Position numbers and translations under genes: made by a program. Below, piece by piece: positions 37,801 through 46,293 of a DNA stretch of 64,000 nucleotides. Under the pieces are notes generated by a model. It searched no databases. It was not told where the DNA came from and was given only the letters and a program-made list of their open reading frames with translations. This DNA is from Linyphia triangularis (Eukaryota; Arthropoda; Arachnida; Araneae; Linyphiidae), in NCBI GenBank assembly GCA_963978545.1, contig OZ021733.1:28519330-28583329 (forward strand). Direction: 5' to 3'. How positions within the stretch are numbered: position 1 is the first letter of the stretch; each line of letters starts with the position of its first letter.

Positions 37801-40800
37801 TGGCGATATTCATTCAGGAGTCATATGGTAAATTTTATATTGTTATATTTTTTTACACTACATTCTTTATCAAACTCAGTTTGAACAATTGCATTAACAA
37901 ATTTAAAGTCCAATTTAGTAGCTGCATGAAAATATATTACTATTATTGTCTTATCCATATTTATCAAGCTCGGTTTGAACGGTTGCAGCTGCACATTTTA
38001 AGTCTGATTCGGTAAAACTCTCAATTTGGTAGCAGTATTATAATTATATACCTATTTTATTAAGCTCAGTTTTCTGGAAATTGTTACTCAATATGAAAAA
38101 AAAATTCCAAAATCAAAGATTTTCAAAATTTTAAAGGCAATTAAAAATAGTTTCCATATCAAGAAAACTGTTGTTAGTCATCAAATTAATGAACTTATAT
38201 GTTTTTATAATTGTAAAAAAAAAATCAGACATAACAATAAGATATATTTTATTATTCTAAAAAATAGAAATTAATAGTTAAATAAATAAAAACTTTGTTT
38301 GCACCTTGCAACAAGATAAAGAATAAAGGAATTGGCAAAATATAACATGTGTTTTTACAATATTTAAGTTTATAATGTGCGCTCATTGATTAATTGTTTT
38401 TATTGAGTATTTTTATGTGCATTTGTTTCCATTTAGATTAGTCAGTTTGTGAAAATAAGTTACAATAATACTTTAAATATCGGATGTGAATTTTCAAATC
38501 ATACAGAATGATATCTATGACGCTCATTAATTAATTCCTTATAACAAAACAACAAGAAAATATTATATGAGCAAGAAAGTATCTCATATAAATTGAATAT
38601 ATTCTATGGCTCAAAAAGTCTGAGAAAAAAAATTGTATGCATATAAAAATATTACAGCAAATATTCATCATTTTTAGACTTTACTGTCAAAAGATTACAA
38701 ATATATAAAAGTTTACAGGCAGCTTAATTGTACAATTAACTATTTTGATCTGATTTTTATTTCTTAATTTATTTTTAAGTTGACTTGTGTTGATTATTAT
38801 GTGTAATATATTGTTTGACATTTTTATTTGATTTATTTTCATGCATTGCATGTTATTTCATTCCTTATGTCTTCAGTATTAGGTTAACTTTCCAAGCTGC
38901 TACTTGTAAGATCAAAGATGATAAAAGCAAATGAAGATCCGAAATCAAGATGGGTCTAATGGAATTCAAAGAAGAAGCTTGCTCAATGCAAGAACCAGTC
39001 TAATATATTTTTAGATGCATCGAATCAAATTTAAAAACATTTACAAAATTGTTAAGCCAGGTCAGGATACAGTGACTTTTTTAGAAAATAATTTACTAAT
39101 CAAGGTGAAGGGATTATGGCTTTGGTTATGAAAGGGCCTTTCCTTTTTCTCCACTTCTTATAGTAAAATTGGCACTTCGACTCTTGACTTTAGTGTTCCA
39201 AATAGATGGTCTATTATTTTTTAAGAAAGTGTATTGAATATTTTTTCCCCTTTTTTTTTAAAGAAATTATAAATTATTAGTTGGGGTTATAATTTGATTC
39301 CTATCTGTTCTCTTGAAATTTCTCTCTCTCTTTTTTTTACATTTTCACTGCTTATCTTGAATAAGCATTTTGCAACCTGTATATTTCTTGACTTTATTGC
39401 TTCATATAGGGTAATAATTTTTGTTCTGAATATTGAAAAACTGTTTATCAAAGAGGTTTTCAAGCAAGCCAGTTTTGTGTGACAATATAATTTTGTCAAT
39501 TTATTAAAATCATTTATTAATCTTTTATTTTATTATTTTTATATTTATCACTTTATTATTCCTTATTGGTGTCATAAAATAATTTAATAATTAATTACTT
39601 AGTTACTAATTGCAATTTTTTGCTTGATAAAAGTAACTACTGTTTATAAGTTTTTTAAAATTATAATTAGCTTTGCTTTAGCTGTAAACGATTTTTATTT
39701 TATTGTTAGTTTCAGTAAAATTAAAAACATTAGCGAATATGTAGTTTTCAAGGATATTTCAATGGCAATAATTTTTTTTATCAGGGGTTCATCAACCATT
39801 GACCATGTGCATGTAGAAAAAATGTGAAGTGCATGAAAACATCCCATTATTTCTTGCATTTAATTAAATTCATAGGATTAAATTTTAAAATCATTTGGTT
39901 TAATTACAGGCTTCACACAAAGAGGATAATCCTAATAAATGTGCAATTTGTGGCAAGAAGTATTGCAATAAGTCATCCGTAAAGAATCACATTTTGAGAG
40001 TACATGGTAATCCAAAAAAAGAATTTAAATGCACAAAATGCCGAAAAGAGTTTCTTACAAAGTCCGAATTAGAGAGACATGATTATAATCATACAAAAGA
40101 AAAACCCTTTATATGTGAATATTGTGGAAATACTTATCGTTTTAAGGCAGCACTTTTAGTTCATTATAGAGTTCATTCAGGTGAGAAACCATACAAGTGC
40201 AGCTTCTGTGAGAAAGAATTTATACACTTGTCATCTGCTATTGGTCATCGCCGTAAGCATACTGGAGAAATGCCCTTTCAATGCAAGGAATGTGGGAAAT
40301 TATTTCGAGTAAAACGAGCTCTAACTTCTCACATGTCTGTTCACAGTGAAAATAGACCTTATAAATGTGAAAAATGTGAAAAAGCTTTCAAGTCAAGAAG
40401 TGGATATCGAGTTCATTTAGACTTCCATCTTGGGGTGAAAAGACATAAATGTAAATTTTGTGATAAGACTTTTAGAGCTTGGTGCAATATGCATAAGCAC
40501 ATGAAAAGACATCTAAGTGAGAAATCTCACAAATGTGATTCCTGTGACAAGACCTTTTTAGAAAAACAAGATTTAAAGACTCATATGAAAAGTCATTATG
40601 AAGGTGATAAAAATCATCAAAATCTCAGTGAAACTCAAGATGTGATTGTAAATAACTGTGCTCAGATGATTCCTTCTACCGGTTTAACTTGTTCAGCAAC
40701 GCATATTGAGGCTCAAAATGTGTTCAATGAGCCTCATCCCACAGAGGAAATGATGGAATCCCACATTAATATCACTGATAACCAAGCTGTAATGTATGAT

Positions 40801-41184
40801 TGTGGTCTTCCAAATTCAATGGATAAATGTGCAGATAAATGCCAATTGCTGCAAGACAGTTATGTGTCTCAGTTTTTGTATCCTCAACCTACAACTGTAC
40901 AATATGCACCTCAATCAGTACCAATTCTTAACATGTACTCTAATGATCCTACATCCATATCACACAGATCAGGTTGCTTAAATAATATGAATTCTACAAA
41001 CTTCAATTGTATGTCTTTAAATCAAAATTATGGAGGATTTCCTTATAATCTACAGAGTTCTGATGATCTTCTCTCAAAATGTAAATTGTGCCGAAGCCTT
41101 TTCCACTCAACTTTGGTTTTACGTAGTCACCTTTTAGAGTATCACAGAATTGAAGAAGAAAATATTGATGAATTAATAGCATAA
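19715..41184 (+). CDS. C2H2 zinc-finger protein gene (four coding exons, 581 residues)
   Basis: This is a predicted nuclear DNA-binding protein. The coding exons are 19715-19878, 37262-37423, 37683-37827 and 39910-41184. All introns are GT-AG and the split codons join in frame (phases 2, 2, 0). Residues 1-111 are acidic and basic linker sequence without a known domain. Ten C2H2 fingers in near-regular array occupy about 112-386; an eleventh isolated finger (CKLC...HLLEYH) lies at about 548-569. Between them is a Ser/Asn/Pro-rich low-complexity region. Linkers are only partly of the TGEKP type (SGEKPYK, TGEMPFQ, TKEKPFI). Intron 1 is 17.4 kb and full of nested transposons, some on the opposite strand. 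No KRAB, ZAD or BTB domain is visible. The start was chosen as the first ATG of an open exon with a GTGAGT donor. The target genes are unknown. Confidence 0.85.
19879..21770. other. start of intron 1, little structure
   Basis: No repeat boundary is visible in the first 1.5 kb. On the minus strand an exon-like open stretch at 21437-21660 ends in a strong donor match (CCAG|GTAAGG). Its translation resembles nothing I can name, so it may be a fragment of a repeat or a pseudogene. Confidence 0.4.
21771..21872. repeat. short imperfect palindrome
   Basis: CTATACTAGAGGACAGGATG...TGAGCTCA faces TGAGCTCAACTCATC...CGTCCTCTAGTATAG. The arms are about 40 bases with a short loop. It is probably a tiny MITE or hairpin element. 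No duplication could be fixed. Confidence 0.7.
22010..22669. mobile_element. foldback element, ~660 bp near-complete palindrome
   Basis: The TIR starts TAGACTGAGAGGCGAC and, reverse-complemented, TAGTCCGAGAGGCGAC. Both continue as GCAATTTTTGGACCCCATCG. Inverted similarity runs almost to the centre at about 22340, so the whole element can form a hairpin. Three-base flanks TCA at 22007-22009 and 22670-22672 suggest a 3-bp TSD. No protein is encoded. Confidence 0.85.
22703..22897 (-). repeat. 3' LTR of the gypsy element
   Basis: TGACATGTTCC at the left end and ATATCAAACA at the right. It matches 36276-36470 over its full length. It adjoins the polypurine tract. Confidence 0.93.
22898..22908 (-). 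other. polypurine tract of the gypsy element
   Basis: On the minus strand TAGGAGGAGAG lies directly before the 3' LTR (TGTTTGATATG). This is the expected plus-strand primer site and fixes the direction of the element. Confidence 0.8.
23367..23565 (-). pseudogene. gypsy integrase, C-terminal part after insertion
   Basis: The reading YHPNSNRAAEKSVNIVK, with YRNTPSSVTLKTPAELLF downstream, is the part after the second catalytic Asp. It includes the conserved Glu of the NRAAEK motif. It continues the fragment at 29500-30223, with the 5.9-kb element 23566-29499 lying between YSPP and YHPNSN. Confidence 0.88.
23566..24000. repeat. subterminal array of GTTGTTTCAACGTGG-like motifs
   Basis: At least eight variants of the 15-17 base motif recur at irregular 25-60 bp spacing, for example near 23588, 23626, 23710, 23790, 23845 and 23870. 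Each is itself a weak palindrome (GTTGAAAC/GTTTCAAC). Such arrays often bind transposase near element ends. Confidence 0.75.
23876..24204. repeat. large imperfect hairpin with arms of ~140 bp
   Basis: Left arm 23876-24015 and right arm 24066-24204 are inverted copies (GATAGTGTTCACTTTTACCA versus TGGTAAAAGTGAACACTATC). The inner loop is itself palindromic (CAGCACTATAGTTCTTG / CAAGAACTAGTGCTG), with its centre near 24040. Confidence 0.88.
25069..25193 (-). CDS. exon-like segment D of a possibly captured gene
   Basis: On the minus strand TTTTATTTTAG, an acceptor-type sequence, precedes an open reading of 41 codons (IMKTTNEEAKEARGV...TEMWNIFGNDIV) ending in TAA. Composition and codon use look like a real coding exon, unlike the surrounding AT-rich DNA. 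I do not recognise the protein. It needs one base from an upstream exon to complete its first codon. It may be the terminal exon of the gene whose other pieces lie at 26363-28926. Confidence 0.4.
26020..26206. mobile_element. 187-bp MITE with 8-bp TSD
   Basis: TIRs of about 45 bp: GGTACTTGCGTATTAACGCC and the inverse GGTACTTACGTGTTAACGCC. Perfect 8-bp TSD GATATTTT at 26012-26019 and 26207-26214. The ends do not begin CAG, so the class is uncertain. Confidence 0.9.
26363..26828 (-). pseudogene. exon-like segment C, disrupted by a MITE
   Basis: A poly-pyrimidine acceptor (TTTTTTTTCAG) is followed on the minus strand by SSVDLLISPLLELLYLN. The MITE at 26402-26778 then interrupts it. Reading across the MITE, with one TTTAA copy removed, extends the frame to DTDSSFDNPL and a stop. 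It is leucine-rich and helical in look, like an armadillo or HEAT segment, but that is only an impression. The frame joins segment B at 27998-28030 in phase 0. Confidence 0.4.
26402..26778. mobile_element. MITE with 5-bp TSD and GTGGCCACA-type ends
   Basis: The ends are CATGATGGCCACAAAATTCAGG and, reverse-complemented, CAGTGTGGCTACAGAACCTGG. The flanks carry TTTAA at 26397-26401 and 26779-26783. A related left end lies at 28302. It disrupts an exon-like segment. Confidence 0.8.
26909..27784. mobile_element. pogo/Tigger-like MITE split by a hAT MITE
   Basis: The ends CAGTCAAACCCTGTTAATGTG and, reverse-complemented, CAGTCG(A/G)CCAAATCTCATTAACACG are of the pogo/Tigger kind, and the flanks are TA at 26907-26908 and 27785-27786. 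Removing the hAT MITE leaves about 165 bp. No transposase is present. Confidence 0.75.
27066..27776 (+). mobile_element. hAT MITE, family B (copy 3), nested
   Basis: It starts CAGAGTTGGACC and ends AAACCATGCCAACCCTG. The body matches 6218-6913 in the same direction. The flanks TTTGGCCG (27058-27065) and TTCGACTG (27777-27784) agree at 5 of 8 positions, and the three differences are all transitions, consistent with an aged TSD. Confidence 0.82.
27998..28030 (-). CDS. exon-like segment B
   Basis: The minus strand shows ATATTTTCAG, then 33 bases coding LTASMYNTVEQ, then a CAG|GTAGTG donor match. A second donor (TTTTCAG|GTACTG) lies 48 bases further on, but the longer exon has stops in all frames. 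It fits in phase between segments A and C. Confidence 0.35.
28296..28430. repeat. fragment related to the 26402-26778 MITE
   Basis: CAGTGGCCACAAAATTCAGG followed by repeats of CCTGATAGATTTTTAAAAA. Only the left end is visible. Confidence 0.6.
28915..29050 (-). promoter_or_regulatory. promoter and first-exon-like segment A
   Basis: The minus strand shows an NRF-1-like TGCGCATGCG near 29015-29024 (plus reading), a CRE-like TGACGTAG and a short leader. A two-codon upstream frame follows, then ATGCCTTTTCTG at 28926-28915 and a strong donor, GTAAGT. This is the layout of a TATA-less housekeeping promoter with a short coding exon 1. It lies inside the 5.9-kb TIR element and points the same way as segments B, C and D. 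The function is unknown. Confidence 0.4.
29500..30223 (-). pseudogene. gypsy integrase, N-terminal and core part
   Basis: The reading contains a zinc-binding H-H-C-C type region (HPGIVHMKYLAHSYFWFP... NKCVPYQ, the second Cys pair altered), the first catalytic Asp in HIDYTELENQNLLIV, and the second in FGLPTQAVSDNAVQF. It stops at the insertion, after KYSPP. It follows the RNase H region on the minus strand. The YQITRP replaces the expected CQ pattern, another sign of decay. Confidence 0.9.
30224..31751 (-). pseudogene. gypsy protease tail, reverse transcriptase and RNase H
   Basis: Two overlapping frames. The first (from 31751) covers the end of protease (MGRSWIEQLNVD) and the start of RT (NELEALIQKDVL, WATPIVAVPK). 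After a frameshift near 31260 the second carries SKIDLSMAFHQLPI, LPFGIKSASFLFQQ and the catalytic box CYIDDLFVH, the connection (LKSYLGLLSYYQHFIPNLS), and RNase H (LQCDASDYGLGAVL). RNase H then breaks up with stops at 30240-30450. The element cannot copy itself. Confidence 0.92.
31752..32468 (-). pseudogene. gypsy gag C-terminal and protease active-site region
   Basis: Minus-strand reading shows gag sequence (EAIRDKLVCGL), then two zinc-knuckle-like motifs (CKHCGKTHRDEC and CFKCNIKGH...), and the aspartic protease motif QIDSGSAHS followed directly by a stop. The last Cys of the second knuckle appears lost. It continues the gag piece at 35807-36135 across the inserted transposon. Confidence 0.82.
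32469..35806 (-). mobile_element. 3.3-kb DNA transposon with ~320-bp TIRs and 8-bp TSD
   Basis: TIRs begin TAGGGCGTATCGAAA on both ends and remain similar for about 320 bases. Each TIR contains the phrase GTTAATATCTTCTG more than once. The perfect 8-bp TSD CTGGATAC lies at 32461-32468 and 35807-35814 and sits in gypsy gag codons. One transposase-like gene runs on the minus strand. An 8-bp TSD and TAGGG end fit the hAT or P groups; I cannot place it further. The protein family is common in invertebrate genomes but usually left unnamed. Confidence 0.9.
32837..35057 (-). pseudogene. transposase-like protein of the 3.3-kb element
   Basis: Pieces in order on the minus strand: a Cys/His-containing N-terminus (35057-34875, CPIFGTPKDF, CCAHERWRFVN), a long middle part (34794-34210), LSGLYFDGGHDKTL near 34180-34140, VSPDSGCSLHVS, VVGCDGTVVNTG, and CLLHFNELPLRHL ending at 33821. 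Then comes DQKYLFDI...LTTANRILRLYIS (about 33690-33540) and a C-terminal block (33397-32837, FRNAYFAVPQNMLLAML). The two Asp motifs and the C-x2-H motif resemble the D, D, C(2)H signature of RNase H-fold transposases. Several stops and shifts show it is inactive. Confidence 0.8.
35815..36135 (-). pseudogene. gypsy gag N-terminal part
   Basis: The open reading starts MQDSISSQRMGKMHVFQSAD and runs through FEEYLLQVEFYFEANKI and ATLMTNFEKDVFSTLRSLL to KLKQTSEDVSS, where the DNA transposon cuts in. This is the capsid-type helical region of gypsy gag. It resumes as SFIVNIKEQASKCTFNNFLD below 32461. Confidence 0.85.
36276..36470 (-). repeat. 5' LTR of the gypsy element
   Basis: TGATATGTTCC at the left and ATATCAAACA at the right, paired with 22703-22897. 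No obvious tRNA-complementary primer-binding site follows it (minus strand reads TTGAAGACTAAGA). Confidence 0.92.
36518..37234. repeat. three tandem copies of a 239-bp unit
   Basis: Copies at 36518-36756, 36757-36995 and 36996-37234 look identical by eye, each starting AGGACTCCCAAAAAG and ending ATAAATTCAAAAC. The array ends 27 bases before exon 2 of the zinc-finger gene. A minus-strand open frame crosses each unit but looks non-coding. Identity implies a very recent duplication or an assembly artefact. Confidence 0.95.
37262..37423 (+). CDS. zinc-finger gene, coding exon 2
   Basis: The acceptor is TTTATTATTTCAG and the donor GG|GTTAGT. It encodes residues 55-109 with a Ser/Asp/Asn-rich acidic stretch (DIDSDNSENSESCDD). 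It has no domain of its own. Confidence 0.8.
37683..37827 (+). CDS. zinc-finger gene, coding exon 3
   Basis: It encodes finger 1 (CVICGYVASSSMRLKEHQSRH) and most of finger 2 (CEICGKKFAWRYSFRSHM). Finger 2 is completed by ASH from exon 4, so an intron splits a finger. The donor is ATG|GTAAAT. Confidence 0.92.
37828..39909. other. intron 3 of the zinc-finger gene
   Basis: AT-rich intron without a bounded repeat that I can see. TTTATTATATTTTATTAA-like simple sequence lies near 39500-39600. Confidence 0.5.
39910..41184 (+). CDS. zinc-finger gene, coding exon 4 (fingers 3-11 and stop)
   Basis: The exon opens with ASH, finishing finger 2, then fingers 3-10 in order (CAIC, CTKC, CEYC, CSFC, CKEC, CEKC, CKFC, CDSC), each C-x2-C-x12-H-x3-4-H. 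About 160 residues of Ser/Asn-rich spacer follow, then finger 11 (CKLCRSLFHSTLVLRSHLLEYH). The stop is at 41182-41184. The acceptor is TTTAATTACAG. Confidence 0.95.
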   Translation, partial: ASHKEDNPNKCAICGKKYCNKSSVKNHILRVHGNPKKEFKCTKCRKEFLTKSELERHDYNHTKEKPFICEYCGNTYRFKAALLVHYRVHSGEKPYKCSFCEKEFIHLSSAIGHRRKHTGEMPFQCKECGKLFRVKRALTSHMSVHSENRPYKCEKCEKAFKSRSGYRVHLDFHLGVKRHKCKFCDKTFRAWCNMHKHMKRHLSEKSHKCDSCDKTFLEKQDLKTHMKSHYEGDKNHQNLSETQDVIVNNCAQMIPSTGLTCSATHIEAQNVFNEPHPTEEMMESHINITDNQAVMYDCGLPNSMDKCADKCQLLQDSYVSQFLYPQPTTVQYAPQSVPILNMYSNDPTSISHRSGCLNNMNSTNFNCMSLNQNYGGFPYNLQSSDDLLSKCKLCRSLFHSTLVLRSHLLEYHRIEEENIDELIA

Positions 41185-41440
41185 TTCAATAAATAGTTAA
41201 AAGTTTTATTTAAAAAAAATGTGTTCAATTGCAACTTACTAGAGAAAAAATTTGACGATGATAAACTCTATAGAAAAAGCAATGTGTAAAAGATTTAATA
41301 ATGTATTTTTACATTTTAGCCAATTAGGCTATTTCTTAATTTGTTTTATAATGTATTTATGACAATGTATAAATGTACTGGTAAATTGATTAGCTGTGGA
41401 TACTTGTTCTTTAATAAAATTGTTCTTTTGTTCTGTGTAC
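41185..41440 (+). other. 3' untranslated region of the zinc-finger gene
   Basis: AATAAA hexamers lie at 41188-41193, too close to the stop to be the main site, and at 41413-41418. The second is followed by a T/G-rich stretch (TGTTCTTTTGTTCTGTGT), the usual downstream element, so cleavage near 41430 is likely. Confidence 0.6.
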
Positions 41441-43910
41441 AATGATGGGAGTTTCTTTCAATAGACTTGCTAAATTAAATGAATTTTCAAGTATGTCTGA
41501 ATTGCAATTTATAGAAGTAGATATAGTAGATTTTAAATTATGATCATCTCTTAGAACACAATATAAATGGATTAACTATTGTGAACGTATATTGTTGTGG
41601 TAAAGGCAATAAAAATTAAGCCAGAAAGATTTTACAAAACTACAATCGGAGCTAAAACAGAAATGCAAGAAATGTAAACAATAGGTCTACCAAATTAAAA
41701 AGAAAAAATTAAACAAGTACTATTCAAAGGATTTTCCTATTTTTCTCCACTTCAGTCGAATGACTATTACTCTATTTCAATTGAAGTTGTTTGAAAAAGT
41801 TTTTTGTCTTTTTATCCCAATATTCAATAGTAATTAGTTTATTGTAGGATAACACTGATAATTATGCAGAAAAGTTGAAAGGCGCTACAAATCACGAAGA
41901 CTAAAATAAGTTTCCAACAGCAGATGCATCAATTTCTCTAAGGTTACCAAGCAGACTGATAAAATTCAAGAAAATATATCAACAATAAATGAATGGTTGA
42001 GTTTTATTATTGAATGACTTCACAATTTTCAAATTCTTACTAAGCCAAACTTGAAAGTTATGAAAGGTAAACAAACCAGACCAGCATAAAACTGTTATCA
42101 AAATTTCATAGGCTATCAGCACTTAAGCAGCTTGAAATCACTAAGAGTTGTATGAATTAAACCATTTATAATTTAAAAATAAGAAAGTTGGAGACTGATT
42201 GAAAATATAGAACAAGGCAGTGGCTTTTTCAACTTCTGATTTTAAAATTCCCCTAAATTGTTCCTACAATGACATTTAATAAAAATCTTATTAATTTTAG
42301 GTTTGTGGAATACTAATAACCAACTTGCTGTCATTCAATCGTGCTGAAATCGCATTTAACAGATCATTGAAGAATCTCGTTCCTGTTGCCAAAATTGTTT
42401 TAATCAGAATTAATAAAAGATAATTAGATGTGGATGCAAAAATTTATCATTGAGTGAAATCCAGTCAATTCCTTTTTACGTTGTGTAGTAACGCTGTAAA
42501 TGAAAGAATTTTAACCAGTCATTATTGAAACTCTTTCCTGTTGCCAAAATTATTTTAGTTAAAAAATAACTGTTTAAATCAGACTAAATAAAATATATTT
42601 GGATGTGAATACATAGCTTCACATTCATTTTTAATAAATTAATTTTGAAAAGTAGTTTACCGCATATTTTGCCGATAGAGATGTTTTTAATATTTAAATT
42701 TAGATGCAAACACCAAGCACATGCTGACAACAGAATCAGCGCTATGTTAATGAATATAAAAATTGGCAATGCATATAATGGATTTATATTATAACTTTGT
42801 TTTAATATGTTATATTATTAAGCTTTGCTTAGACACATGCAGAAGAATTCTCATTTTTGCATCAGCACAGTTGTTTCTCTTTGGAAAAAAACACTGGCCT
42901 TTTTCAATCACTCCCAACTTTTTTATTTTCCAAAACCTATGTGGCCTAAGTTCAATTCTCTATAATCCTTTAATATCAATCCATCTTTTTAAAACTATCC
43001 CTTCTTTACTGTTTATGGTGTAGACAAATTGTGTTCTATTACTACTCAATTGTCCAATTAAAAAAAGTTTCTGATAAAATCATAAAAATGTGATTTTTTC
43101 TGCTTTGTAAACACTTTTTGATATGCATTTCATAGACTAACACATACATGTTTCCTAAAAAATATAGTGTTTTGATTTCATTCTTTTTTTGTTAGTTCCT
43201 GTAAAATTTAGTAATCCCCAGATATAGGTGTTTAAATTGAACAGTCATAGTAAAAAAGTCTTCTGTTCTCCAAATTAAAATGATTTCCATATAACTTGAA
43301 TACATGTGGCTGGCCTCTTATCCTGTTACCGGTATTGTACTCGAAATCCTGGAAACTATCCTGTTTGATAATTTTAAATAATTGAATCAAATTCCCTTTT
43401 CTCCAATACATGCATGTTTACATTTTTCAATCTAATAAAATAAAAAGGGATCTAATAAAATAAAAGGGATCTAATAAATTTCACATAAAAAAAGTCCAAA
43501 CTCAAGTTATCCATTATATTTGTTGCCATATGCAGAAACTTTCCTAGCAGGTCAACATCCTTTTTTACTTTCAATTACCGATATGTACATAGGGTAATGA
43601 AAGTATAGCATTCGGTCAAAAAAATTTGATTTTTTTGCATTTCTCCATGTTTTGGAACATCCCGATTTCAAAAATGTGATCTAGAAAAAATGTGTGTGTG
43701 TGTCTGTGGTCAGCATAACTCCCGAACAAATTTACCTATGATTTCAAATTTAGTACGAGGGTTAGTGGCGGCCATGGGACCTACCATTAAGGTTTTTAGT
43801 CGAAATCGTGCATGCGCATAAGGTAGCTGCCATTGAAAAAATCATGTTTTTCAGCAATAGCTAAAAAACGGCTCTAACGATTTTGTTCAAAATCACTGTG
43901 GTAATGCCTC
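41441..43910. other. intergenic interval
   Basis: No coding exon is recognised. A near repeat (AACTCTTTCCTGTTGCCAAAATT, at about 42370 and 42530, with AGACTAAATAAAA / ATTAATAAAAGATAATTAGATGTG after it) suggests a local duplication. A short GT repeat lies near 43692-43706, followed by a phrase (CATAACTCCCGAAC) often seen in transposon ends. Confidence 0.4.
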
Positions 43911-44589
43911 TTAAGAGCAAGATTCTGAGAGATTACCAGTTGCTGCAACCCTTATTAGATGATCAAATCTGAAATTATTTGTTCCGTAGTTGCACCGCTC
44001 AAATTCTATGACGTGTCAAAGATCACCTTTAAAAATGAAAAAATTGGTGTTTTTGTGACACATGAAAACCATTTTTATCCGTATAAAACTTCACAAGCAA
44101 CTTGCCACCTGTATTTCTTCTGTTAAGGAATGTACTAGAATAGATCTTTATAAAACATAAAAAGTTCATGGCAAGTCAATTGCGCTAGGTCATGAAATGT
44201 CCAGGTTTTCATGTTTTTTACCATTTTCAAGACTGAATTATATCTTGCGTGTTTGATTTGTCACTTCAAACTAGGTGTCATTGGATAGAGCTATATTAGT
44301 ACTATTTATTAATACATAAAATATTGAGGCAAATTGAATACGTCGGAATTGGGCGCCAAAATCGAAAAATCTCCGAATTTGACACAAATTTGAGCTTGTA
44401 TATCTTGCTGCGGGAACAACATATTGACACAACACAACGCTGAGACTATTTAAACATTCTTTTAGTATACTTAATGAGAAATTAAACTTTATTGAAGCAA
44501 GTTGAAGAGAAAAAAAATAAATGATTTTTTTTGTTGCACCCCATCCTTATATATTAATGCATTACTGTTTTCATTCATGTTTTCAAAAA

Positions 44590-44900
44590 TTAATCGGTTT
44601 TCACTTCACTCTTCCTCATGTTTATAACAATTGCTTGTTGTATGTCTTTTAAGCTAGGAACTGGGACTGGATTGGCTCCAGAAAGTTTCAAAAGACGGGG
44701 TGGGGGGGGGGGGACTGAACTTCGATGCACTGAGTCGATAACATCAAGCAATGGCCACTTAAACTTAACAGGTCCTCTCTGGTGAAGAAATTCCATTTTA
44801 AACACGTCATCCCCACAATTTTCTAGCAGTTTACCAATATAAAATCGTTCATCGTACAGGACTGAGTATAAAAAATGGGGCTGAATCTCATATTCTCAGT
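44590..44900 (-). pseudogene. transposon-type coding scrap, left arm
   Basis: The minus strand reads YDERFYIGKLLENCGDDV, then FKMEFLHQRGPVKFKWPLLDV. The pattern (Y-D-x-x-F-Y-x-G followed by F-K-W-P) is shared with C-terminal parts of unnamed multi-copy invertebrate proteins. A matching, further decayed copy is at 46070-46293 on the plus strand. Confidence 0.55.
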
Positions 44901-44929
44901 CCTGATCAGCAATTAGCTTTATCTCTTTT

Positions 44930-45169
44930 ATGATATTCTCCATTTGGTGGAGGACAGTAATTTCAATTTCAAATGTGAATTCACCATGCAATCAGTTTCA
45001 GGCACAAGTCAGAACAAACCCTAAAACAAAGATAATATCATTTAGCCGAAAATTTATAACTCTGATGCTTTGCCCAGAAGAAAATTGCACATCAACGTTT
45101 GAAACTGCAGAGGATTTGTCCCTACATATTGCTAGACGAGAACACCAAATTCCTAAAATAATCACATGA
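44930..45169 (+). pseudogene. coding scrap with a C2H2-like motif, left arm
   Basis: The plus-strand reading includes FITLMLCPEENCTSTFETA followed by LSLHIARREH, a C-x4-C...H-x4-H arrangement. The inverted partner lies at about 45765-45990. It diverges in direction from the neighbouring scrap at 44590-44900, which is odd for one gene. Confidence 0.5.
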
Positions 45170-45282
45170 CAAGACAAGTCCAGGAGTGCATTTTCAAAAA
45201 GAATGGAAGCAAGGACAAAAAAGACTAATTATGAAATTACTGCAGATTTTGAAGAACCCACTATAGAGAATAGAAATTGCAT

Positions 45283-45640
45283 CTATTCATGCCATCTACA
45301 TACCTGATTGTCTCCAATGATTCCAAGATAAAATTCGTCATTTTGTTCAATGACTTCATCTTCAATAACACTGCATATTTCAATCGTACTTTTCATTCTG
45401 TGGAAATGCGACATAACTTGTTCCCGTGTCAAATATTCATTTGAACAAAATTTCTTCTTTCCATCAACTGTGAGATTTCTCATCATACTTGCAACAGTTT
45501 GGGGTGTTAATTTATTTCCTGTTTTATTCCCTTTGTTGAAGTATTCTAAACTGTTTTTGATTTTGATTCTTGAACTTTCCTTTTGGGTTTCAGTGCTTAT
45601 CCTTCTTTGCGCACAAGATTTGACTAGATGTAATTTTTAT
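45283..45640 (-). pseudogene. coding scrap in the spacer of inverted repeat 1
   Basis: The minus strand reads SLEYFNKGNKTGNKLTPQTV, then MMRNLTVDGKKKFCSNEYLT and REQVMSHFHRMKS. The F-x2-G-x2-T-G-x-K and E-x-L-T-x2-Q patterns match the C-terminal region of a widespread unnamed invertebrate protein family thought to be transposon-linked. The frame is open from about 45640 to 45283. Confidence 0.5.
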
Positions 45641-46069
45641 TATCTTTAGTGGGTTCTTCAAAAGCTGCAGTAATTTCATAATTGATCTATTTTGTCACTA
45701 CTTCCATTCTTTTTGCAAATGCACTTCTGGTTTTGTCTTGACTAGTTATTATTTTAGAAATTTGATGTTCTTCTCTATAGCAATATGTAGGGACAAATCC
45801 TCTGCAGTTTCAAATGTTAATGAGCAATTTTTTTCTGGGTAAAACATCATCAGAGTTATAAATTTATGGCTGAGTGACATTGTCTTCGTCTCTAAGGTGT
45901 GACCTGATTTGTGCATGGAACTGATTGTATGGTGAATTTGCAGTTGAAATCCAAATTACTGTCCCCTAACAAATGCAGAATATCATAAAAGAGATAAAGC
46001 TAATTCCAGATAAGAACTGCGGATATGAAATTCGGCCCCATTCTTTTTACGCTGTCCTATATACAATTT

Positions 46070-46293
46070 ACATTAGGTAACTACTAGAAAATTATGGGGA
46101 TGACGTGTTTAAAATGAAATTTCTTCTCAGAGAGGAGCTGATGAGTTTAAGTGGCCATTGCGTGATCCGAAGCTCAGTTTTCTTTAGTACTTGGCAACTT
46201 TATGGAGCCGATCCAGTCAAAGTTCCTAGATTAAAAGACATACTACAAGCAATTGTTATAAACATGAGAAAGAGTGAAGTGAAAATCGATTAA
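46070..46293 (+). pseudogene. transposon-type coding scrap, right arm
   Basis: The plus-strand reading ENYGDDVFKMKFLLREE... with PRLKDILQAIVINMRKSEVK is the inverted partner of the minus-strand piece at 44590-44900 (DIQQAIVINMRKSEVK). Different damage in the two arms shows they have drifted apart since duplication. Confidence 0.6.

Noticed and set aside
44930..45169. A host C2H2 zinc-finger gene
   Set aside because: It lies in an inverted-repeat arm with a damaged second copy and transposon-type neighbours.
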